Of a stretch of DNA of 64,000 bases, positions 18,163-26,486 are shown piece after piece. The DNA lies in the NCBI RefSeq assembly GCF_000421645.1, contig NZ_ATXK01000006.1, positions 1 through 64,000 of the forward strand. Reading direction: 5' to 3'. The notes under the pieces were generated by a model that saw nothing but the letters and a program-made list of their open reading frames with translations, made no database searches and was not told the origin of the DNA. This DNA is from Aurantimonas coralicida DSM 14790. Lineage in GTDB: Bacteria; Pseudomonadota; Alphaproteobacteria; Rhizobiales; Rhizobiaceae. Position numbers and translations under genes: made by a program. Each line of letters opens with the position of its first letter. The stretch's first letter is position 1.

Positions 18163-19038
18163 TTACCCGACGAGCGTTGCTTTCAGCCAGTCGACGAAGC
18201 GTTGCACCTTGCGGCGATTGAGGTGCTGGTGGGGGCAGACCAGCCAGAGCGAGCGTTGCGTCACGCGTTTTTCGTGCCGCATGGGGCGAACCAATCGGCC
18301 GTCGGCAATCTCGCGCTGGGCGGTGAGGTCCGATTCCAGCGCCAGCCCGACGCCGGCGACCGCCATGTCGATCGACATGTGCGCCCGGTCGAAGAGGGCG
18401 CGTTGCAGACCCTTGGGCGGCGCCACGCCCTGGGCGTCGAACCAGTGCGACCATTGCACCACGTTCTTGACTGAATGCAGCAGCCGGAAGCGGGCCAGAT
18501 CGGCGATTTCGAGCGAGCCGGCCGACGCACAGCCCGGCGCGCACAGGACCGACATTTCCTCGTCCCGCAGACACTCGGTGTAGAGGCCCGGCCAGCCGCC
18601 CGAGCCGTGGCGGATCTCCAGGTCGATCGCCTCGCGGCTGTAGTCCGGTGGCTCGTTCGTGGCGTCGACATGCAGTTCGATGTCGGGGTTCGCCGTGATA
18701 AAGCCCGGCAGGCGCGGCAGCACCCAAGTGTTGGCGAAGGTCGGCGCGATGCGCACGTTCAGCACCGTGTAGGAATGGCGCTCGCGCATCTCCTCGGTGA
18801 CGTTCGCGACGCGCTCGACCTCGTGCCGGATCAGATCGAAATAGCGTTCGCCCGCTTCCGTCAGGATGACCCCGCGGCCGGTCCGCGAGAACAGGCGCAT
18901 GCCGAAATAGGCTTCCAAAAGCTGGATCTGCTGGCTGATCGCCGACGGCGTGACGCCGATGCTGTCGCTCGCCTCGACCATGCTGCCGGCGCGGGCGGTG
19001 GCGTGAAAGGCGAGAATGGCGCGGAACGGGATCGGCAT
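18163..19038 (-). CDS. LysR-family transcriptional regulator (GcvA-like)
   Basis: Protein of 291 residues with the N-terminal winged helix at about 5-65 (FHATARAGSMVEASDSIGVT, then PSAISQQIQLLE) and the periplasmic-binding-like effector domain after residue 90 (NVRIAPTFANTWVLPRLPGF). The pattern of residues in FGMRLFSRTGRGVILTEAG is GcvA-like. It converges with the amidase (32-base gap) and diverges from the oxidoreductase at 19375, so it could control either set. Confidence 0.92.
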   Translation of the reverse strand: MPIPFRAILAFHATARAGSMVEASDSIGVTPSAISQQIQLLEAYFGMRLFSRTGRGVILTEAGERYFDLIRHEVERVANVTEEMRERHSYTVLNVRIAPTFANTWVLPRLPGFITANPDIELHVDATNEPPDYSREAIDLEIRHGSGGWPGLYTECLRDEEMSVLCAPGCASAGSLEIADLARFRLLHSVKNVVQWSHWFDAQGVAPPKGLQRALFDRAHMSIDMAVAGVGLALESDLTAQREIADGRLVRPMRHEKRVTQRSLWLVCPHQHLNRRKVQRFVDWLKATLVG

Positions 19039-19374
19039 CGGATTTAGATATTCTAATCAATGAGCCGGCGAAAGTTGTTTGCCCCGGCCCGTCTCCGGTC
19101 GGTATTCCAGACCTCAGGCCATCGCGCGTCCGGGAGGATGGACGCGCGATCGGATCGGGCGGGCCCGCCGCCGACCGGGGAGACACGCATCACGCCGGGG
19201 AGGGAGGCCCTGCGCCGATGCGCAACGAGCGCCCACGCCGGGACGCAGGCGGGAGACTGCGGCGCCGAAGCGATCGGCGGCGGTCGCTCTCGGCGGCATC
19301 GCCGGATCCCGCATCACCGATCCAGCAGAACTGTCCGGGCCGTCTGAGCATCATCTTCTAGGGAGACCTTCGCC
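19039..19374. other. Divergent promoter region between LysR gene and oxidoreductase
   Basis: No gene is evident in these 336 bases; short frames here are very Arg/Pro-rich and look random. An AT-rich patch with TTAGATATTCTAATC lies right next to the LysR start (about 19044-19058) and contains a partial dyad; a LysR site of the T-N11-A type could sit there. It is a suggestion only. Confidence 0.35.
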
Positions 19375-20748
19375 ATGAACCTCTACACAAAGCTTCTCGC
19401 ACGCCAGACCGCCGGCAAGCCCATTCGCGTCGGCCTGATCGGCGCGGGTAAGTTCGGATCGATGTTCCTGTCGCAGGTCCGGCACATTCCCGGCATGCAT
19501 CTCTACGGCATCGCCGATCTCTCCGCCGACCGCGCGAAGGCGGCGCTGACCAACACCGGCTGGGACGCCGAGGCGGCGACGACGCACAGCTTTGCCGATG
19601 CGCTGGCTTCGGGCCGGACCTGCATCACCGAGGATGGCGAGGCGCTGATCCGCGCCGACGGTCTCGACGTGGTGATCGACGCGACCGGCCATCCGGCGGC
19701 CGGCATCCGGCACGCCTTGCTGGCGGCCGAACACGGTCGCCACATGGTCATGGTGAATGTCGAGGCCGACGTCCTGGCCGGCGCCTATCTCGTCGAGGAG
19801 TTCGACCGCGCCGGGCTGGTCTATTCGATGGCCTATGGCGACCAGCCGGCGCTGGTCTGCGAGATGATCGACTGGGCCCGCACCTGCGGCTTCCGCGTCG
19901 TGGCTGCCGGCAAGGGCACCAAATATCTGCCGCAATACGCCGCCTCGACGCCGGACACGGTCTGGGACCATTACGGCCTGACGCCTGAGGAGGCAGCCAA
20001 GGGCGGCATGAACCCGCAGATGTTCAACTCGTTTCTAGACGGCACCAAGTCGGCGCTCGAAATGGCGGCGATCTCCAACGCGTCGGGCCTCCTGGCGCCG
20101 CGCGACGGGCTGCTGTTTCCCCCCGTCGGCACTCATGATCTCGCCGAGATCCTGAAGCCGCGTTCTCATGGCGGCATTCTCGAACAGGCCGGCATGGTGG
20201 AGGTGATCTCCAGTCTGGAGCGCGACGGCCGGCACGTCTTCGGCGATCTGAGATGGGGCGTCTACATCACCTTCGAGGCGATGGAGGACGACGGTCGCGG
20301 CGCCGACTATGTGCGCCGCTGCTTCCGCGAATATCAGGTCGTCACCGACAGTTCCGGCCGCTACGCGACCCTGTTCCGGCCCTCCCATCTCATCGGGCTG
20401 GAGCTCGGCGTCAGTGTCGCCAACGCCGCATTGCGCGGCGAGCCGACCGGCCGGACCAACGGGCTCGTCTCCGATGTCGTGGCCGTCGCCAAGAAGGCCC
20501 TGAAACCCGGCGATGTGCTCGACGGCGAGGGCGGCTTCACCGTCTGGGGCCGGATCGCCCGCGCCGAGGATTCACTTGCCATGGGCGGCCTGCCGATCGG
20601 CCTGGCGCACAACATGCCGCTGAAGCGCGCCGTCGCCGAGGGGCAGATGCTGAGCTGGGACGATGTCGAGGCGACCGAGAGCCAGGCCGTTACGATCCGC
20701 CGGACGATGGAGGAGCGCGCCCGCACCCAACGCGCCGCCGCGGCCTGA
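19375..20748 (+). CDS. NAD(P)-binding oxidoreductase with C-terminal SAF domain
   Basis: Protein of 457 residues. The N-terminal Rossmann fold shows VGLIGAGKFGSMF at 19-31, and the catalytic-like part contains DVVIDATGHPAAG and YGDQPALVCEMIDWAR. The C-terminal quarter is SAF-like (LKPGDVLDGEGG, then LPIGLAHNMPLKRAVAEGQM). This architecture is close to homoserine dehydrogenase-like SAF proteins, some of which act on branched sugar acids; the substrate here is unknown. It lies at the end of the amide-use cluster and may be under the divergent LysR regulator. Confidence 0.8.
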   Translation: MNLYTKLLARQTAGKPIRVGLIGAGKFGSMFLSQVRHIPGMHLYGIADLSADRAKAALTNTGWDAEAATTHSFADALASGRTCITEDGEALIRADGLDVVIDATGHPAAGIRHALLAAEHGRHMVMVNVEADVLAGAYLVEEFDRAGLVYSMAYGDQPALVCEMIDWARTCGFRVVAAGKGTKYLPQYAASTPDTVWDHYGLTPEEAAKGGMNPQMFNSFLDGTKSALEMAAISNASGLLAPRDGLLFPPVGTHDLAEILKPRSHGGILEQAGMVEVISSLERDGRHVFGDLRWGVYITFEAMEDDGRGADYVRRCFREYQVVTDSSGRYATLFRPSHLIGLELGVSVANAALRGEPTGRTNGLVSDVVAVAKKALKPGDVLDGEGGFTVWGRIARAEDSLAMGGLPIGLAHNMPLKRAVAEGQMLSWDDVEATESQAVTIRRTMEERARTQRAAAA

Positions 20749-20758
20749 GCCGACGAGA

Positions 20759-20795
20759 CCCGGCGCGCGTCTGCCCGGCAGCTGGCCGCGCCGGG
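20759..20795 (+). terminator. GC-rich hairpin after the oxidoreductase gene
   Basis: CCCGGCGCG (20759-20767) pairs perfectly with CGCGCCGGG (20787-20795). It lies 10 bases after the stop codon. There is no T-run, so it may work only with other factors. Confidence 0.45.
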
Positions 20796-20815
20796 GCGAA
20801 TGACGTCAGACGGAG

Positions 20816-20838
20816 CGCCGCCGCAACATGCGGCGGCG
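20816..20838. terminator. Tight 10-bp hairpin in the intergenic region
   Basis: CGCCGCCGCA (20816-20825) and TGCGGCGGCG (20829-20838) form ten base pairs around a three-base loop. It probably ends transcription from the left together with the hairpin 20 bases earlier. Confidence 0.5.
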
Positions 20839-20943
20839 TTCGCACGTGGCAACGAGGTCGTGCCGCTTCAGCTCCCGAGGAGGTGGCAGATCGAGAGCAG
20901 TAGGTCATCCCGCGACCTTCGGATGCCCGTCCGTTCGCGCAGA

Positions 20944-20965
20944 GCGAAAACATTACGTTTTTCGC
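20944..20965. promoter_or_regulatory. Inverted repeat upstream of the metal ATPase gene
   Basis: GCGAAAA (20944-20950) and TTTTCGC (20959-20965) form a dyad about 70 bases before the ATPase start. It could be the site of a metal-responsive regulator; none is encoded next to it. Confidence 0.35.
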
Positions 20966-21031
20966 ATGTCATGTGGTTCTGTGTTTCGACGCATCGTCTT
21001 ATCGCAGGGAAGACCGGAATGAAGCGCGCGT

Positions 21032-22906
21032 ATGGCTGAGGCGAGGGACGGGCGTAAGGCCGCGGCTCCGAACGGGGCGCTGGTCCGGCGTCTGGCGCGG
21101 GTCGGGGCGATCGTCTGCGCGCTGACCGGGCTGGCGTTCGGCCTGCTCGCCTGGGGCATCGGCCGGCCCGACATCGCCGACTTGGCGTGGACGGCCGGCG
21201 TGATCCCGGTTCTGGTCATTCTCGTCGGCGAGATCGTCGTCAGCCTGCGGCAGGGCAATTTCGGCCTCGACATCGTCGCGGCACTGGCGATGCTTGCGGC
21301 GCTTCTTGTCGGCGAGACGCTGGCCGCCGCGGTGGTGGCGCTGATGTATGCCGGCGGCCAGGCGCTGGAGGCGTTTGCCGAAGGCCGCGCCGGCCGCGAG
21401 ATGACCGCGCTGCTCGACCGCGTGCCAAAACATGCGACGCGCTATCGCGACGGCGCGCTGGAAACCGTGCCCATCGCCGCCATCGCGCCCGGCGACCGGC
21501 TGTTGATCCATCTCGGCGACGTGCTGCCGGTGGACGGAACCGTCTCCGGCGCGGCGCTGCTCGACCAGTCGGCGCTGACCGGGGAATCGCTGCCGGTCGC
21601 GCGCAGCGACGGCGAGGCCGCGATGAGCGGCGCCAGCAATGTCGGCGCCGCCTTCGATCTGGTGGCGGGCGAATCGGCGGCGCGCAGCACCTATGCCGGC
21701 ATCGTGCGCATGGTGGAGGAGGCGGCGCGGGCCAAGGCGCCGATGGCCCGGCTCGCCGATCGCTACGCGCTGGGCTTCATGGCGGTGACCATCGCCCTGT
21801 CGCTTGGGGCGTGGTGGCTGTCGGGCGACGCGGTGCGCGCCGTCGCGGTCCTCGTCGTGGCGACACCCTGTCCGTTGATCCTGGCGGTCCCGGTCGCCAT
21901 TGTCGCCGGCATGTCCCGGGCGGCCGGAAGAGGCGTTCTGGTCAAGGGCGGCGGGGCGCTCGAAACCCTCGGCCGGATCGACACGCTCGTCGTCGACAAG
22001 ACCGGCACGCTGACCCACGGCGTCGCCACTGTCACCCGGATCGTCGCTTCCAAGGGCTGGAACGAGGCGGAGATCCTGCGTCTGGCCGCAAGCCTCGACC
22101 AGCTCTCGCAGCATGCGATCGCACGGGCGCTGGTCGCCGAGGCGCATCGCCGGGACCTTGCCCTCGTCATGCCGCAGGACGGGCGCGAAGTGGCCGGCGA
22201 GGGCGTGGAAGGCACGATCGATGGCCGCGCCATGCGCGTCGGCGGACGTCATCACGTCGCGTCGGCCCTGGCGCCGGAGGGACTTGCGGCGCTCGATGCG
22301 GCGGTGCCGGCCGGCGCGCTGATCGTCGCGCTGGTGGTGGAGGGCCGGCTCGCCGGTCTCATCCTGATGCAGGACGGCCTGCGCGACGGTGTCGGTGCGA
22401 CGCTGGCCCGGATGCGGGCCCTCGGCGTTGGCCGGATCGTGCTGGCCACGGGGGACCGCCGCGACGTCGCGCTCGCCGTGACGGCGGACCTCGGCCTCGA
22501 CGCCGTCGCCGCCGACCTCGTGCCGCAGGACAAGATCGCGCTGGTCGGCCGGGAAAAGGCCGGCGGCTCGGTGATGATGGTCGGCGACGGGGTCAACGAC
22601 GCGCCGGCGCTGGTTGCGGCCGATCTCGGCGTGGCGATGGGTGTCGAAGGCGCCGCCGCCTCGGCGGAAGCGGCCGACATCATCCTCCTGCGCGACGATC
22701 TGGACGGGCTGGCGGACGCCATGGCGATCGCCCGCCGCTCGCGCCGCATCGCGCTGCAGAGCGTCGTCGTCGGGCTGGGACTGTCGGGTCTCGGCATGCT
22801 CGCCGCCGCCGCGGGCTATCTGCCGCCCGTGCAGGGGGCTCTCCTGCAGGAAGTGATCGACGTCGCGGTCATCCTTAACGCCCTGCGCGCCCTGCGCCCG
22901 GGCTGA
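21032..22906 (+). CDS. Heavy-metal P1B-type ATPase with TPC motif (P1B-5-like)
   Basis: Integral membrane metal pump of 624 residues. It has the actuator DQSALTGESLPV, phosphorylation site DKTGTLTHG, hinge GDGVNDAPAL and the membrane metal motif TPCPLILAVP instead of the usual CPC. No N-terminal CxxC metal-binding domain is present. The TPC motif is associated with the P1B-5 group, of which the rhizobial nickel/iron transporter Nia is the known example; the C-terminal hemerythrin domain of some members is absent. The usual HP dipeptide of the nucleotide-binding domain reads HA (LSQHAIARA), which is unusual. Metal specificity is inference. The start has only a weak ribosome-binding site. Confidence 0.88.
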   Translation: MAEARDGRKAAAPNGALVRRLARVGAIVCALTGLAFGLLAWGIGRPDIADLAWTAGVIPVLVILVGEIVVSLRQGNFGLDIVAALAMLAALLVGETLAAAVVALMYAGGQALEAFAEGRAGREMTALLDRVPKHATRYRDGALETVPIAAIAPGDRLLIHLGDVLPVDGTVSGAALLDQSALTGESLPVARSDGEAAMSGASNVGAAFDLVAGESAARSTYAGIVRMVEEAARAKAPMARLADRYALGFMAVTIALSLGAWWLSGDAVRAVAVLVVATPCPLILAVPVAIVAGMSRAAGRGVLVKGGGALETLGRIDTLVVDKTGTLTHGVATVTRIVASKGWNEAEILRLAASLDQLSQHAIARALVAEAHRRDLALVMPQDGREVAGEGVEGTIDGRAMRVGGRHHVASALAPEGLAALDAAVPAGALIVALVVEGRLAGLILMQDGLRDGVGATLARMRALGVGRIVLATGDRRDVALAVTADLGLDAVAADLVPQDKIALVGREKAGGSVMMVGDGVNDAPALVAADLGVAMGVEGAAASAEAADIILLRDDLDGLADAMAIARRSRRIALQSVVVGLGLSGLGMLAAAAGYLPPVQGALLQEVIDVAVILNALRALRPG

Positions 22907-23008
22907 CCGGCGACGGATCCGCCATCCGGTCGTGCAGCCGCAGATCTACAGCGGCTGATCCCGGAAGGCATGGCCGGGTTTCGGGGTCGATATCTGTTTG
23001 GAAATAGA

Positions 23009-23065
23009 TGGTGGGCGCGACAGGGATTGAACCTGTGACCCCCTCGGTGTGAACGAGGGCGCTCC
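23009..23065 (-). other. Prophage attachment site: 3' part of tRNA-Val(CAC)
   Basis: Read on the minus strand this contains, 5' to 3', an anticodon stem-loop (CCTCG-TTCACAC... closing with CGAGG; anticodon CAC, valine), a variable loop, a T-arm (ACAGG, loop TTCAATC, CCTGT), an acceptor 3' strand CGCGCCC, A and an encoded CCA. The D-arm and the 5' acceptor strand (expected GGGCGCG) are missing upstream, so it is not a working tRNA. A tRNA 3' end directly beside a phage gene block is the usual product of integration into the tRNA; the restored full tRNA should lie at the far end, beyond the window. Confidence 0.85.
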
Positions 23066-23098
23066 TTGGCGCTTTCCCTGATTTGCAGGGGACGGAGG

Positions 23099-23116
23099 TG
23101 GGGGCACATACCCCCA
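23099..23116. repeat. Inverted repeat next to the attachment site
   Basis: TGGGGG (23099-23104) and CCCCCA (23111-23116) flank six bases. It could be a terminator or a recombination-protein site; nothing decides between them. Confidence 0.4.
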
Positions 23117-23252
23117 TGTTCTCCACCTGTCCGCCCGTTTCCGTCGTCATCGGTCGTCCTAGAACGGATGTTCTCGCCAGGCTTCAGCCCCACGCCGGCT
23201 TCCTCTACCATCATGCCTGGCGACACCATCTGGGCGAACGGAGGCCCCTGCC

Positions 23253-23600
23253 ATGACCGACGATGATAAATCTCAAAAACCCGATTTCGTCCCATACAAC
23301 GCCGAAGCCGCGATCGCGCTCGCGAAGGCAGTCTTTCCACGATCGACAGCCGAAAGCCTGCAACGGTCGACTACGGTCCCAATGCGGCATGTGACGCGCT
23401 GGCTGAGCGGCGATTCCCGCATTCCCCCAAAACTGCTCGCGAAGCTCGAGAAGCAGCGACAACTCCGCGACGAGTTCTCTCAAGAGATACGCGATCTCTA
23501 CTCTGACATGCGCACTGAAGGCCTGACGAAACAAGCCGCCAGGTCGGCGCTCTTCGAACTAGCACACGACGACGATTTCGAAGATTTCGAAGAGCTATGA
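23253..23600 (+). CDS. Small phage-arm protein, possible DNA-binding, function unknown
   Basis: Open frame of 115 residues with GGAGG eight bases before the ATG. The middle (FPRSTAESLQRSTTVPMRHV, then TRWLSGDSRIPPKLL) has the cadence of a helix-turn-helix that recognises DNA, and the C-terminus is very acidic (HDDDFEDFEEL). I do not recognise the family. It is the first gene inside the attachment site. Confidence 0.6.
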   Translation: MTDDDKSQKPDFVPYNAEAAIALAKAVFPRSTAESLQRSTTVPMRHVTRWLSGDSRIPPKLLAKLEKQRQLRDEFSQEIRDLYSDMRTEGLTKQAARSALFELAHDDDFEDFEEL

Positions 23601-23710
23601 AGAAATCTCGGGATAATCGTTAAGCGATCTTAACCTGTAGCTGCTATCCAGAACGCTTCCAGACGGAACCTGGGCGATGAGGCCCGTAACCGTCGACTCT
23701 GGAGTGCTTC

Positions 23711-25264
23711 ATGAAAAAGCTTTCTCGCCTCGTCGGAGATCATCGCCGCCTTCTCTCCGAAGGCCAGACTTTCTCCGGCGATGACGTCGACGCGGAGGAT
23801 CTCGGCATCGAGGCTCTCGTTGAAGACGCCCGGACGCCGACGCTGAAAGCGGTCTTCCTCGCAAATCCTGAACTTCGTATGCCTGAGCGGCTGTCCGACA
23901 GGCGGCGGCTCATCGTCATCCGGTCGAACGAAAACTGGGAGCGGTCTGCCAGGCGGGCTGCCCGGACGTATTTCTCTGGCATGCCGCACGAAGTGCAGGG
24001 CCCGACCTTGGACGTCGGCCGGCGCGAGATCGATGTCCGCGAGACCTTGAGGGCGCTGGGGAACAACGACGTCCTGCTGTACCTCGCGCCCGACGACGCG
24101 ATGCCGGACGTTCTGTCTCGGGTCGTCGCTGCAGAGATCGACGTCACCCGCGTCGGCGAAGGACATATGACGGAGGTCCTGCGCCGGCATTTTGGCACTC
24201 CCGCGTCCGACTGGCCCATCGGCTGGGATCCGCTTTCGTTCGATTGCGTCCACCTCGACACCGCGGTCGAACAAGCCAGTTCGCCGGCGGACTTCGTTGA
24301 GATCCTGTCGGTCCTTCGCGACGAGGTAGGCGCCCGAGACCAGGAGCAGGAGCCGGCGATCGCCGAGGAGGCAGACGACAGCTGGAAGCGGATGCCGACC
24401 CCGACTGGTCCGACGGCACGGGTCCTCAACTCGCCGATCGCCACGCCCAAGACGACGGCGACCAAAGCGTTGTGGACAGCTTGCCAGGCGATCGTGAACG
24501 CCGACATCCCGCTGCGGACGGTCTACAGCGACCCGACTGCTATGCTCCTCGAGGAATGGCCCCACGCTGGCGATGTGATCCGGCGCCTCCTCTCGGGCAT
24601 CCGCGTCGGCAAGGTCATCAAGCTGCGACCCACGCTCCTGGTCGGCGCGCCCGGTACCGGCAAGACGTCTCTCTTGCAGGCGATCGCAGCGATGCTGGAC
24701 ACTCCGCATTTCGTCTTCCCGTGCGCTAGCAGCGGCGACAACAGCTTCGGGGGAACGCCGGCGAGGTGGCATTCTTCGCAACTCTCGACGCCCGGCGAAA
24801 CCATCCGCCAGCACGGCGTCGCGAATCCGGTCATCATTCTCGACGAGATCGAGAAGGCGGGGAGGCACTATGAGAACGGGTCCCTCGTCGACGCGCTGCT
24901 GCCGATGCTCGAGACGCATACTGCCCAGGCGTATTATGAGACCGCTCTCGACGCGCCGATTGATCTCTCGCACGTGTCGTTCGTCGCGACCGCGAACACG
25001 CTCTCGATCCCGGCACCGCTGAGGGACCGCTTCGATGTCGTGAAAATGCCTGATCCCGGCCCGCAGCATATCGGTCCTCTCGCCAGGCGGATCGTCGACG
25101 ACATCAGCAGGAAGCGCGGCCTTATCGACGGCATGATCCCGCCCGTCGCACCGGATGAAGAAGATTTGCTGAGGAAAGCCTGGAAGGGCGGTTCCCTGCG
25201 TTATCTGGCGCGCATCGTCGAAGCGCTGGTCGACAACAGGGACCGGCTCGAAATCAGAAACTGA
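23711..25264 (+). CDS. AAA+ ATPase with a Lon-like ATPase module and no protease domain
   Basis: Protein of 517 residues. The first 250 residues show no known domain. The AAA+ module has Walker A GAPGTGKTS (about 312-320), a Lon-like segment SSGDNSFGGTPARW, Walker B VIILDEIEKAG (about 373) and sensor 1 SFVATANT (about 421). The arginine-finger region is APLRDRFDV. There is no Ser-Lys protease domain. Such proteins are probably remodelling ATPases; substrate unknown. GGAG six bases before the ATG supports the start. Located in the left arm of the prophage, outside the structural operon, so likely a cargo gene. Confidence 0.82.
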   Translation: MKKLSRLVGDHRRLLSEGQTFSGDDVDAEDLGIEALVEDARTPTLKAVFLANPELRMPERLSDRRRLIVIRSNENWERSARRAARTYFSGMPHEVQGPTLDVGRREIDVRETLRALGNNDVLLYLAPDDAMPDVLSRVVAAEIDVTRVGEGHMTEVLRRHFGTPASDWPIGWDPLSFDCVHLDTAVEQASSPADFVEILSVLRDEVGARDQEQEPAIAEEADDSWKRMPTPTGPTARVLNSPIATPKTTATKALWTACQAIVNADIPLRTVYSDPTAMLLEEWPHAGDVIRRLLSGIRVGKVIKLRPTLLVGAPGTGKTSLLQAIAAMLDTPHFVFPCASSGDNSFGGTPARWHSSQLSTPGETIRQHGVANPVIILDEIEKAGRHYENGSLVDALLPMLETHTAQAYYETALDAPIDLSHVSFVATANTLSIPAPLRDRFDVVKMPDPGPQHIGPLARRIVDDISRKRGLIDGMIPPVAPDEEDLLRKAWKGGSLRYLARIVEALVDNRDRLEIRN

Positions 25265-25281
25265 GGCGATGGAGGCCTACA

Positions 25282-25467
25282 ATGTTGATCGTGATCCCGA
25301 AGCATTTGCGCGAACGCCTGCGGAAGATCGAAGAGGACGAGGGCATTCCGCCCAACGATTTCGTCTGTTCGGCTCTGGAAGTTTGGACGAATAGCGATAG
25401 CGAGATGCGTAAAAGTATCGCTCTCAACGTCATGAGATGGAAGCTTCAGAGCATTAAGAGACAGTAG
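25282..25467 (+). CDS. Small protein, possible ribbon-helix-helix DNA-binding
   Basis: Sixty-one residues beginning MLIVIPKHLRERLRKIEEDE. A short strand followed by two helices, as in Arc/CopG folds, is plausible. Its leader is the same GGCGATGGAGGCC as the next gene. Starts 17 bases after the ATPase stop, so probably co-transcribed. Confidence 0.55.
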   Translation: MLIVIPKHLRERLRKIEEDEGIPPNDFVCSALEVWTNSDSEMRKSIALNVMRWKLQSIKRQ

Positions 25468-25488
25468 TATGCGGCGATGGAGGCCACG

Positions 25489-26112
25489 ATGAGCAGGATT
25501 TTCTTTACCGCAGATCACCATTTCGGCCACGCCGGCATCATTGATATGTGCCAGCGGCCTTTCAAGACTGTCGGGCGCATGGACAGTGAAATGGTGAAGC
25601 GCTGGAATGCGACGGTCGCGCCGGGTGATGAGGTCTGGCATCTAGGGGACTTTGCTTACAAGATGCCTGTCGATGATGCCGAGAAGATCTTCGGGATGCT
25701 TCACGGAAAGAAGCATCTGGTCGTCGGCAACCACGATAAGGCGTCCGTGCGGAGCTGGGCCTGGGAATCGGTGCACGATCTGAAAGAGATCGCCGTCGAC
25801 GGCAAGCGGGTGGTGATGTGTCACTATCCGATGGCGGAATGGCCGGCCTATTACAGGGACTCCGTGCATCTCTTCGGCCACGTGCACGGCAATCGTCTCG
25901 TCGCCGGCGCGGTCGATGTCGGCGTAGACAACTGGGACTTCCGACCGGTGACGCTTGACGAGATCCTCGCCGTGAGGACGCCGACGCCGACGATTGGCAG
26001 GTCGCTCGAGGGATGGGAGCGGGCGTACATCGAGAAAGCCAAGGAGGAAGCCGAATCAAGGGCCTTGGGCGACGTTCTGCAGCAGCGTGTCGATCAGGCC
26101 GGCGGGCGGTGA
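25489..26112 (+). CDS. Phage-type metallophosphoesterase
   Basis: Protein of 207 residues of the calcineurin-like phosphoesterase fold. The metal ligands are in TADHHFGH, HLGDF, VVGNHD, MCHYPMAEW and GHVHGN. Members of this kind in phages and islands are probable phosphodiesterases or phosphatases with unknown natural substrates. An ATG at 25477 is in frame, but GGAGG sits five bases before the one at 25489, which is preferred. It ends the rightward group of the left arm. Confidence 0.85.
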   Translation: MSRIFFTADHHFGHAGIIDMCQRPFKTVGRMDSEMVKRWNATVAPGDEVWHLGDFAYKMPVDDAEKIFGMLHGKKHLVVGNHDKASVRSWAWESVHDLKEIAVDGKRVVMCHYPMAEWPAYYRDSVHLFGHVHGNRLVAGAVDVGVDNWDFRPVTLDEILAVRTPTPTIGRSLEGWERAYIEKAKEEAESRALGDVLQQRVDQAGGR

Positions 26113-26146
26113 CGGTGATCACCACCTACTTGGGGCCGGGGGCGAA

Positions 26147-26398
26147 TTAGTCTCCGGCTTTCTCGCCGAGCCAGCCCGCGTCCAAGGTCAGCGATGCCCG
26201 GAATATGCTTGTGCCAGTCTCGTCCCGAACTGTGACCGATATTGTACGGTGGTCGTCGCGGGGCACTACTGATTTTGCGATATCTGGCAGAGCATCGATT
26301 GCAGTTTTCCGCACATCTTCAAGCGAACGGCATTCGATGCCAACATCGTCTTCACTGAATTCGCCCTGGTCCAGGACGTCGAAAAAGTAGAGTGGCAT
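26147..26398 (-). CDS. DUF6894 family small protein
   Basis: Eighty-three residues starting MPLYFFDVLDQGEF, with a conserved-looking DVGIECRSLEDVRKTAIDAL. This matches the short DUF6894 proteins that occur in many copies in Rhizobiales. No function is known. GGAG lies six bases before the ATG. Confidence 0.75.
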   Translation of the reverse strand: MPLYFFDVLDQGEFSEDDVGIECRSLEDVRKTAIDALPDIAKSVVPRDDHRTISVTVRDETGTSIFRASLTLDAGWLGEKAGD

Positions 26399-26486
26399 CA
26401 AAATCTCCGGTGTGGGAACTGGGACCAATCCGTAGACGTTCTCACGACCCTTCCGATCCCTTCTCCTTCGAATATTTTGTGGTCGC

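Noticed and set aside
21187-22878. A 563-codon open frame in another frame of the P-type ATPase
   Set aside because: The product is an Arg/Gly-rich low-complexity string; all family motifs are in the other frame.
23009-23116. A complete tRNA gene
   Set aside because: The 5' acceptor strand and D-arm are not present within 100 bases upstream of the anticodon stem, so it is only the 3' part.
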